A stretch of 7,021 nucleotides of DNA from Propionibacteriaceae bacterium. Lineage in GTDB: Bacteria > Actinomycetota > Actinomycetes > Propionibacteriales > Propionibacteriaceae. The position numbers were made by a program, and so were the translations under genes. The first letter of the stretch is position 1; each line of letters starts with the position of its first letter. Shown here piece by piece: positions 1-5,032 of the stretch. The DNA is taken from assembly GCA_003158895.1 (NCBI GenBank), contig PMLO01000037.1, forward strand, positions 9,390-16,410. The letters run 5' to 3'. The notes beneath the pieces were generated by a model. The model made no database searches, had not been told where the DNA came from, and was given only the letters and a program-made list of their open reading frames with translations.

Positions 1-17
1 CCGGGGTGGAAGCCCGG
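1..17 (-). terminator. Possible 3' hairpin after tRNA-Ser (cut by window edge)
   Basis: Bases 1-5 (CCGGG) pair perfectly with 13-17 (CCCGG) around a 7-base loop. On the minus strand this stem begins one base after the encoded CCA of the tRNA-Ser, where a terminator or processing hairpin would be expected. The stem may continue past the window edge, and whether a T-run follows cannot be seen. Five GC pairs alone are weak evidence in DNA this GC-rich. Confidence 0.25.
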
Positions 18-18
18 A

Positions 19-106
19 TGGCGGTGGCGGAGGGATTTGAACCCTCGGAGGGTTTCCCCTCACACGCTTTCGAGGCGTGCTCCATTGGCCGCTCGGACAC
101 GCCACC
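19..106 (-). tRNA. tRNA-Ser, anticodon CGA (reads UCG)
   Basis: Read on the minus strand, this folds as a class II (long variable arm) serine tRNA. The acceptor stem is GGTGGCG (106-100) with CGCCACC (29-23), followed by discriminator base G (22) and an encoded CCA (21-19). The anticodon loop is CTCGAAA (74-68), between a CACGC stem and a GCGTG stem, giving anticodon CGA at 72-70. The T-arm carries GGTTCAAATCC. The extra arm is built from GAGGGGAAACCCTC, typical of serine tRNAs. Length is 88 nt with CCA. The gene is divergent from tadA, 98 bp apart. TadA acts on the ACG-anticodon tRNA-Arg, so this tRNA is a neighbour and not a TadA substrate. The fold and anticodon identify it securely. Confidence 0.97.
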
Positions 107-113
107 GCGGAAG

Positions 114-119
114 AGTGTA
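114..119 (-). promoter_or_regulatory. Candidate -10 box of the tRNA-Ser promoter
   Basis: The minus strand reads TACACT, a good match to the actinobacterial sigma-A -10 consensus (TAnnnT), ending 7 bases before the mature 5' end of tRNA-Ser. No convincing TTGACA-like -35 is present at the usual 16-18 base spacing; the stretch there is GC-rich. If this box is used, transcription would begin at or within a base or two of the mature tRNA 5' end. This is inferred from motif and position only. Confidence 0.5.
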
Positions 120-204
120 GCGGCGCCGTCACGGAGTCGGCGAATCGCTTGCTACGGCAGCCAGGGCCGTCGCGGCGCGGGCCGAGGCATGGGAAAGTTG
201 GCGC

Positions 205-657
205 GTGAGCCGCTGGGACGATGCGATGCGAGAGGCGATCGCTGTCGCTCGTACGGCCTCGGCGGCCGGCGACGTACCGATCGGAGCTGTACTCCTCGAC
301 GCGAGCGGCACGGTCGTCGCGACCGCCGCCAACGAGCGCGAGCAGACGCACGACCCGACAGCGCACGCCGAGGTTCTGGTCCTTCGCCGCCGGGCCGCCG
401 AGCTCGGCAGCTGGCACCTCGACGGGCACACGCTCGTGGTGACGCTCGAACCCTGCACCATGTGCGCCGGCGCGTCCGTGCTCGCGCGACTCGACCGGAT
501 CGTCTTCGGCGCGTACGACCCGAAGGCCGGCGCGATCGCATCCCTGTGGGACGTCGTCCGCGACCCGCGCCTCAACCACCGGCCGGCGGTGGTCGGCGGG
601 ATCCTGGCCGACGAGTGCGGCGCCTTGCTCGAGGAGTTCTTCGCCGACAAGCGCTGA
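205..657 (+). CDS. tadA: tRNA-specific adenosine deaminase TadA
   Basis: Cytoplasmic zinc enzyme that deaminates adenosine 34 of tRNA-Arg(ACG) to inosine, so that one tRNA can read CGU, CGC and CGA. The 150-residue product has the full cytidine/deoxycytidylate deaminase fold signature. H54-A-E56 supplies one zinc ligand and the proton-shuttling glutamate, and P83-C84-T-M-C87 supplies the two zinc cysteines, followed by AGA. GDVPIGAV near residues 22-29 and the FGAYDPKAGA segment (101-110) are also typical of TadA. The length is that of ordinary bacterial TadA proteins. The start is GTG at 205, with GGGAAAG (191-197) as a weak ribosome site; the ATG at 189 is out of frame. The gene meets the TadA-associated gene tail-to-tail, leaving no room for a separate terminator. 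No clear promoter was seen in 107-204. Confidence 0.96.
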   Translation: MSRWDDAMREAIAVARTASAAGDVPIGAVLLDASGTVVATAANEREQTHDPTAHAEVLVLRRRAAELGSWHLDGHTLVVTLEPCTMCAGASVLARLDRIVFGAYDPKAGAIASLWDVVRDPRLNHRPAVVGGILADECGALLEEFFADKR

Positions 658-660
658 CGA

Positions 661-1272
661 TCAGCTGAACGCGTCGGCGACCTTGCGGGCCTGGGGACCG
701 AAGTGGATCTCGTCGGCGACGTGAAGGGCGAGCGTGTCGGAGTCTTCGTCCCAGTCGGCGCAGATCGCCTCGAGGTCCATCTCGGACAGGCCTTGGTCGG
801 CGAAGAGGTCGAGGTCGCCGACGAGGCCGTCGTCGTCGTCCTCATCGGGGATCTCGATGCCGAGGAAGTCGATGATGTCGCGGGCAAGGGACCAGTTCTC
901 CGCCGAGTACACGTCGCTCAGCACGACATGTACGTGACGGCCGCGAACTCGTACCGCCGCGAAGAACTCCCCCGAGATAGACACCAGCGCGGAGGCGCCG
1001 TTGTCGCCGGGCAGCCGCTGCAGGTGCGCGATAAGGTCGTCGAGGTCGTTCGCGAGGTCGATCTCCAACGGGGTGACGACAGGGGTGCCGTCCTCCCGGT
1101 ACAGAGCCATGATGAAGTCGACATCGTCCTCGAGGGCGTCCTCTACGTCGTCGTCATCCTCATCGTCCGCGTCGATCTCCTCGTCCACAAGGTCGGGATC
1201 CGCGTCCTCAAGGCCAGGACGGTCGTCGCCGCGGTCGCCGAGGTCGTACACCTCGTCGCTGCTGTCGGCCAT
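661..1272 (-). CDS. TadA-associated acidic protein (actinobacterial tRNA adenosine deaminase-associated family)
   Basis: A 203-residue cytoplasmic protein. I assign it to the actinobacterial family named only for lying beside tadA, from its neighbourhood and from the core with FFAAVRVRGRHVHVVLSDV (103-121) and the WSLARDIIDFLGIEIPDE stretch (127-144). Its biochemical function is unknown. Of the first 50 residues, 27 are Asp or Glu, so this part is probably disordered; further acidic runs lie at 143-148 and 172-179. The folded part is probably 51-203. No catalytic motif, signal peptide or membrane segment is visible. The ATG at 1272 was chosen because AGGAGG lies 6 bases upstream of it. An open frame continues upstream to 1842, but it runs antisense to upp. 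The gene is convergent with tadA and divergent from upp. A partnership with TadA is inferred from proximity alone. Confidence 0.87.
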   Translation of the reverse strand: MADSSDEVYDLGDRGDDRPGLEDADPDLVDEEIDADDEDDDDVEDALEDDVDFIMALYREDGTPVVTPLEIDLANDLDDLIAHLQRLPGDNGASALVSISGEFFAAVRVRGRHVHVVLSDVYSAENWSLARDIIDFLGIEIPDEDDDDGLVGDLDLFADQGLSEMDLEAICADWDEDSDTLALHVADEIHFGPQARKVADAFS

Positions 1273-1383
1273 CCGTGGCCTCCTTTCGCCTAGTCCCATC
1301 GAATCACGTCCGGCGCCCGAGCGCACCAGTGGGGTCATGCCCCGATGCCGACTCGTTACCCGTCGTATGCCAATGTTCAGTCT
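1273..1383. promoter_or_regulatory. Divergent promoter region between the TadA-associated gene and upp
   Basis: These 111 bases separate two gene starts pointing away from each other, so promoters for both must lie here or inside the genes. I could not identify a convincing -10/-35 pair on either strand. A short palindrome, GGGG-TCATG-CCCC, sits at about 1331-1343 and could be a protein site, but it is short for DNA of this composition. No riboswitch-like fold was recognised. Confidence 0.45.
1279..1284 (-). promoter_or_regulatory. Ribosome binding site AGGAGG of the TadA-associated gene
   Basis: The minus strand reads AGGAGG within GAAAGGAGGCC, 6 bases before the ATG at 1272. It matches the anti-Shine-Dalgarno sequence perfectly. 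It settles the start of the TadA-associated gene: the next in-frame ATG upstream would place this site inside the coding region. Confidence 0.85.
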
Positions 1384-2025
1384 GTGGAACTCCGAGTCAT
1401 CAGCCATCCTCTCGTCTCTCACAAGCTGACCCTTCTCCGCGACCGCCGCACCGACTCCCCGTCGTTCCGGCGTCTGGTGGAGGAACTGGTCATGCTTCTC
1501 GCCTACGAGGCCACCGGCCAGATCCGCGTCGAGCCCACGGAGATCGAGACGCCGATCCAGAAGATGACCGGCGTACGGCTCTCGAAGCCGCGCCCCCTGG
1601 TCGTCCCCATCCTCCGTGCGGGGCTCGGCATGCTCGACGGCATGACCCGTCTGATGCCGTCGGCCGAGGTCGGCTTCGTCGGGATGGTGCGCGACGAGGA
1701 GACGCTCGAGCCGTTCACGTACGCCGAACGCCTCCCCCGTGACCTCAGCGGCCGCCAGTGCTACGTGCTCGACCCGATGCTGGCGACCGGCGGCTCGCTG
1801 GCCGGTACGGTCCAGTTCCTCGTCAACCGCGGCGCCGACCACATCACGTGCATCTGCCTCATCGCGGCGCCCGAGGGCATCGAGCGCATGCGGAAGCTCC
1901 TCGCCGAGGTGAACGTGCCCTGCACGCTGGTTGTCGCGGCCGTCGACGAGCGCCTCAACGAGGTCGGCTACATCGTGCCGGGCCTCGGTGACGCGGGCGA
2001 CCGCCTGTACGGACTGGCTGAGTAG
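1384..2025 (+). CDS. upp: Uracil phosphoribosyltransferase
   Basis: Pyrimidine salvage enzyme of the cytoplasm: uracil + PRPP gives UMP + pyrophosphate. With the GTG start at 1384 the product is 213 residues, close to the roughly 208-210 of known Upp proteins. It begins with the family-typical V-HPLV-HKLTLLRD segment. The PRPP loop is D130-PMLATGGS-138. The uracil-binding YIVPGLGDAGDR is at 196-207 near the C-terminus, and VPILRAGLGMLDG (74-86) is also characteristic. An in-frame ATG at 1345 would add 13 residues unlike the family, so GTG is preferred. No Shine-Dalgarno sequence precedes either start, which may mean a leaderless or weakly initiated mRNA. Upp beside the tadA group is, to my knowledge, a common actinobacterial arrangement. 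The stop is followed by the palindromic element at 2038-2210. Confidence 0.96.
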   Translation: MELRVISHPLVSHKLTLLRDRRTDSPSFRRLVEELVMLLAYEATGQIRVEPTEIETPIQKMTGVRLSKPRPLVVPILRAGLGMLDGMTRLMPSAEVGFVGMVRDEETLEPFTYAERLPRDLSGRQCYVLDPMLATGGSLAGTVQFLVNRGADHITCICLIAAPEGIERMRKLLAEVNVPCTLVVAAVDERLNEVGYIVPGLGDAGDRLYGLAE

Positions 2026-2062
2026 TCCGTCTAGGGCGGCTGCGCCTCGCGATCGTGGTTAT

Positions 2063-2083
2063 GACGGCGGTGCTGGCGCCGTC
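2063..2083 (+). terminator. GC-rich hairpin downstream of upp
   Basis: GACGGCG (2063-2069) pairs perfectly with CGCCGTC (2077-2083) around a 7-base loop, 38 bases after the upp stop. It is followed at 2087-2096 by GGC-UUCG-GCC, an extra-stable C(UUCG)G tetraloop hairpin. There is no U-run, so if it ends upp transcription it does so as the U-less type suggested for actinobacteria. The first stem competes with the outer arm of the large palindrome for GACGG. Confidence 0.4.
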
Positions 2084-2105
2084 GAGGGCTTCGGCCTACG
2101 CGATC

Positions 2106-2140
2106 GTGGTTACCAAGCCTCGCAGTGGCCTGATAACCAC
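2106..2140. repeat. Central hairpin of the palindromic element
   Basis: GTGGTTA (2106-2112) pairs with TAACCAC (2134-2140). Inside, GCC (2117-2119) can pair with GGC (2127-2129), with symmetric 4-base internal loops and a 7-base apical loop. The centre (2123) coincides with the axis of the outer arms, so this is the core of the palindrome and not an unrelated hairpin. Confidence 0.6.
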
Positions 2141-2151
2141 AAACCCGAGGC

Positions 2152-2189
2152 GGTTACGGTGACGGGGCCCCTCCAGCCCCGTCATAACC
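2152..2189 (-). terminator. Strong bulged hairpin downstream of the rhamnosidase gene
   Basis: TGACGGGGC (2160-2168) pairs over 9 perfect base pairs with GCCCCGTCA (2176-2184) around a 7-base loop. Past a 3-base bulge (2157-2159), GGTTA (2152-2156) pairs with TAACC (2185-2189). It starts about 20 bases after the rhamnosidase stop on the minus strand and is the most stable local fold in the gap. No T-run follows on either strand, so a role in termination is inferred from position and stability. Confidence 0.45.
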
Positions 2190-2210
2190 ACGAACGAGAG
2201 GCGCTCAGCC

Positions 2211-4955
2211 TCACCGCGTGGCTGACAGCTCCGCCCAGCCCTGCTCGATGAGCACGCGCGCATTCGGCGGGATGACGAACGGCACCGAGCCGAGCGTCCC
2301 GGTGTTGCTCCACGTGAGACGTCCCAGCGCGCCCTCGTCGGCCCCCGCCTCCGCCATGGCCCGCACCACCACCGCGTACGCCTCCGCGTCGTCGATGATC
2401 TCGCCCAACGGCGTCGCGGGAGTGACCGGACCGGGCACAGGGATCGGATCGGCGACCTCGAAGTGGTGCTGGCCGCTGCGTACACGCTCCTCGGCGGCGC
2501 CTGGCAGCCGCACGACCGCCTCGGAGTTGGGCGGCACGGTGACGTCGACGACGAGTCGGCCGTTCGTACGTTCCCAGCGCACCGCCACGTCCCCGTACGC
2601 ACTCGTGTGCCGCGTCGACGCCCAGGTGAGGTCGGCGATGGGCTGCGGCGCGACGAGTACGGTCCGGTAGCCGGGCTCGAGCGGCGCGAGGCCGGCCAGC
2701 ACCCGGTGCATCCAGTCGGCGACGGCGCCCAGCGCGTAGTGGTTGAAGCTCGTCATCTCACCGGGGTTGATGCTGCCGTCCGGGAGCATCGAGTCGTACC
2801 GCTCCCAGATCGTCGTGGCGCCCATCGTCACCGAGTACAGCCAGCTCGGGCAGCGTGTCGACAGCAGCAGCTTGCCGGCCGCGGCCTGGTACCCGGTCGC
2901 CGTGAGCGCGTCGCACACCAGCGGCGTCCCGACGAAGCCTGTCCCGATGATGTAGCCGCCCTCGCGTACGAGCTCGCGCAGCCGCTCCCCCATCCGCGCC
3001 CGGCGCCCCTCGTCCGGGACGAGGTTCCAGGCGATCGCCATCGCGTACGCGGTCTGCGCGTCGGAGGCGATCCGCCCGTTCGGAGTCACGTACTCGGCCT
3101 GGAACGCCTCGCGGATCCGGGCTGCCTCATCGACGAACCGCGCCGGGTCCTCGCCCAGGACGCCAGCCGCCGCGACCATCGTGTCGAGCGTACGGATGAG
3201 GCATGCGGTCGCGACGATGTCGGAGTGCGTACGGGCGTCGCCGGGCGACTCCGGCGGCGCGGCCGGGTCGAGCCAGTCGCCGAACTGCTGGTGGTCGGAC
3301 CACAGGCCGTCGGTCGTGTCGCGCAGCACCGCGTCCGTCCAGGCGACCATGCTCGGCCACTGCGCGCGGAGCGTCCGGAGGTCGCCGAACCGCTCGTACA
3401 GCACGTACGGGACGATCGAGGCCACATCGCCCCATGCCGCCGACGCGCGTGCCGGCATGCGCAGTGCGTCCGGTACGACGAACGGCACGATCCCGTCGCG
3501 CTGCTGCTGCTCGAGCCAGACGTCGCGCAACCATGACGACAGGAACGAGTCGCAGTCGTGGAGGTAGGTGGCGGCCGGGCTGAACACCTGGATGTCGCCG
3601 GTCCACCCCATGCGCTCGTCGCGCTGCGGGCAGTCGGTCGGGATCGACAGGAAGTTGCCCTTCATGCCCCAGACGACGTTCTCGTGGAACCGGTTGAGCA
3701 GGTCGGACGACGACTCGAACCAGCCCGTACGGCGCATCTCCGAGCCGACCACCTCGGCGGTGATGGATGTGGGGTCGAACTCACCCGGCCAGCCCTCGAC
3801 CGACGCGTACCGGAACCCGTGGAACGTGAACTCGGGCGCCCACTCCTCGTCGCCGCTGCCCGCCAGCACGTACGCGTCGGTGGCCTTCGCCTCCCGCAGC
3901 GGGCGCGTGCCGAGCTCGTCGTGCTCGAGGACCTCGGCGTGCCTCAGCGTGACGACCGTGCCCTCCGGCCCGTTGACGCGGATGCGCAGCCGGCCGACGA
4001 GGTTCTGGCCGAAGTCGAGCAAGGTGACGCCGGAGGGCGAGGTGCTGACCTCCTGGACGTGGAAGGTGCCGGTGACGCGGACGGGCGGTGCGGTACGGGG
4101 CTCAGCGGTGATCACGTCGCCGACCATGACGGCCTGCCACGACGAGTCGTCGAATCCGGCAGCGTCCCAGCCCTCCTGTACGAGTCGGGCGTCGTAGTCC
4201 TCGCCCGCGTAGATTCCGGCGGCGGTGGTCGGTGACTGGGTTGTACCGCGCCACTCGGGGCCGGTGGTGAACGACTCGCTGGTGCCGTCGGCGTACGACA
4301 CGTCGAGCCGGACAGCCGCCTCGAGCGGGCCGGTCCAGACGCGGCGGGTCTGGTTGTGGAAGCCGTAGTGCTCGCCGTACCACCCGGACGCGACGCGAAC
4401 GCCGACGACGTTGACGCCTGCCGACAGGAGGCTGGTGACATCGGTGGAGTCGTACAGGACCCTGAGCTCGTACGGGGTCCAGCCTGGCTTGAGGATGTGG
4501 TCGTCGATGTCGATGCCACCGATGGAGACCTGGTAGACGCCGTGCGCGGTCGCGTACAGGCGGGCGGCCACGGGGGCGGCGCGCAGGGTGAGCTCGGTAC
4601 GGAGCAGCGCCGGAACGTTCTCGTCCGTGGCGCTCACCGGTGTCACCGAGAAGCCGCCGGGCGCGGACTGGAGCTGTACGTGGACGGGCTCGCTCCAGCC
4701 AGAGGTCGCCCCGTCGGTGCCGGTGACACGTACGGCGATGTCGCGGGTCTCGCCATGTACGAGAGGTGCGAACGGCCACGCCACGAAGACCGAGTCCCGC
4801 CCGGTGAGCGTCACCGCCTGGTCGCTGTCGCGGATCTCGACGCGCGCCTGCCGCCAGCCGTCAGGTGCGTCGGTCACCGACCAGCTCAGCCGGGGGCTGG
4901 GGGTGGCGAGAATGTCCTCGCCGTACTCGACACGTACTTGCCGGACCCCAACCAT
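2211..4955 (-). CDS. Alpha-L-rhamnosidase, glycoside hydrolase family 78
   Basis: Inverting hydrolase releasing terminal alpha-L-rhamnose from glycosides or polysaccharides. The 914-residue protein has no signal peptide or membrane segment, so it probably acts in the cytoplasm on imported substrates. Approximate order: N-terminal beta domain (1-110, RLSW near residue 22), rhamnosidase N and concanavalin-like domains (130-410), (alpha/alpha)6 catalytic barrel (415-760), C-terminal beta domain (762-840), then a 68-residue tail (847-914). The GH78 acid motif DCPQRDERMGWTGD is present (D441, E447 as general acid, D454). The general base is E718 in TTIWERYDSM. The E447-E718 spacing of 271 is close to that in characterised GH78 enzymes as I recall them. 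The ATG at 4955 follows AAGGAG by 7 bases. It lies 77 bp downstream of the kinase gene on the same strand. Confidence 0.95.
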   Translation of the reverse strand: MVGVRQVRVEYGEDILATPSPRLSWSVTDAPDGWRQARVEIRDSDQAVTLTGRDSVFVAWPFAPLVHGETRDIAVRVTGTDGATSGWSEPVHVQLQSAPGGFSVTPVSATDENVPALLRTELTLRAAPVAARLYATAHGVYQVSIGGIDIDDHILKPGWTPYELRVLYDSTDVTSLLSAGVNVVGVRVASGWYGEHYGFHNQTRRVWTGPLEAAVRLDVSYADGTSESFTTGPEWRGTTQSPTTAAGIYAGEDYDARLVQEGWDAAGFDDSSWQAVMVGDVITAEPRTAPPVRVTGTFHVQEVSTSPSGVTLLDFGQNLVGRLRIRVNGPEGTVVTLRHAEVLEHDELGTRPLREAKATDAYVLAGSGDEEWAPEFTFHGFRYASVEGWPGEFDPTSITAEVVGSEMRRTGWFESSSDLLNRFHENVVWGMKGNFLSIPTDCPQRDERMGWTGDIQVFSPAATYLHDCDSFLSSWLRDVWLEQQQRDGIVPFVVPDALRMPARASAAWGDVASIVPYVLYERFGDLRTLRAQWPSMVAWTDAVLRDTTDGLWSDHQQFGDWLDPAAPPESPGDARTHSDIVATACLIRTLDTMVAAAGVLGEDPARFVDEAARIREAFQAEYVTPNGRIASDAQTAYAMAIAWNLVPDEGRRARMGERLRELVREGGYIIGTGFVGTPLVCDALTATGYQAAAGKLLLSTRCPSWLYSVTMGATTIWERYDSMLPDGSINPGEMTSFNHYALGAVADWMHRVLAGLAPLEPGYRTVLVAPQPIADLTWASTRHTSAYGDVAVRWERTNGRLVVDVTVPPNSEAVVRLPGAAEERVRSGQHHFEVADPIPVPGPVTPATPLGEIIDDAEAYAVVVRAMAEAGADEGALGRLTWSNTGTLGSVPFVIPPNARVLIEQGWAELSATR

Positions 4956-4962
4956 GTGCGCA

Positions 4963-4968
4963 CTCCTT
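4963..4968 (-). promoter_or_regulatory. Ribosome binding site AAGGAG of the rhamnosidase gene
   Basis: The minus strand reads AAGGAG, 7 bases before the ATG at 4955. It confirms that start and shows that the rhamnosidase is initiated independently of the upstream kinase gene. Confidence 0.8.
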
Positions 4969-4989
4969 GAGACGATTCAGTCAGCTCAG

Positions 4990-5005
4990 TACAGCATCTG
5001 CTGCA
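4990..5005. promoter_or_regulatory. Possible operator or hairpin before the rhamnosidase gene
   Basis: TACAGCATCTGCTGCA contains the inverted repeat CAGCA-TC-TGCTG, extended by an outer T/A pair with one mismatch. It lies in the 77-bp kinase-rhamnosidase gap, about 35 bases before the rhamnosidase start. The short even-length symmetry would fit a sugar-responsive repressor site, or it may be a weak mRNA hairpin. No -10/-35 pair is clear in the gap, so an internal promoter is not established. Confidence 0.2.
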
Positions 5006-5032
5006 GCGAACCTATCCGCTCGAGGAGAACAC

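Larger units (their letters stand above)
2038..2210. repeat. Large imperfect palindromic element with nested GTGGTTA inverted repeats
   Basis: This fills nearly all of the gap between the convergent upp and rhamnosidase stops. Outer arms 2042-2067 and 2179-2204 are inverted copies matching at 24 of 26 positions, including a perfect 15-base core ending in GTGGTTATGACGG. Allowing a 2-base gap, GGCT extends the match to 2038 and 2210. A second pair, GTGGTTA (2106-2112) and TAACCAC (2134-2140), is centred on the same axis near 2123. CGCGATCGTGGTTA is also directly repeated at 2048-2061 and 2099-2112. No reading frame here looks coding and no clear target-site duplication is visible. Candidates are a REP/MITE-like dispersed element or a structured bidirectional 3' region. 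The symmetry is certain; its role is inferred. Confidence 0.8.

Noticed and set aside
19..106. tRNA-Ser as an integration (att) site
   Set aside because: No integrase and no second copy of the tRNA 3' end is present in the window; the tRNA 3' side points out of the window, so this cannot be judged.
6..668. Plus-strand open frame across tRNA-Ser and tadA
   Set aside because: It crosses the tRNA gene and overlaps tadA in another frame; the sequence is a low-complexity Arg-rich shadow.
1273..1842. Upstream extension of the TadA-associated frame to 1842
   Set aside because: It would run through most of upp antisense. The perfect AGGAGG 6 bases before 1272 sets the start there.
2038..2210. CRISPR array
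   Set aside because: The repeats are mirror-oriented, irregularly spaced and form one palindrome. There is no run of regularly spaced direct repeats and no cas gene.
2463..3536. Plus-strand open frame (357 codons) opposite the rhamnosidase
   Set aside because: It covers the catalytic barrel of a clear GH78 gene on the other strand and shows no motifs or ribosome site.
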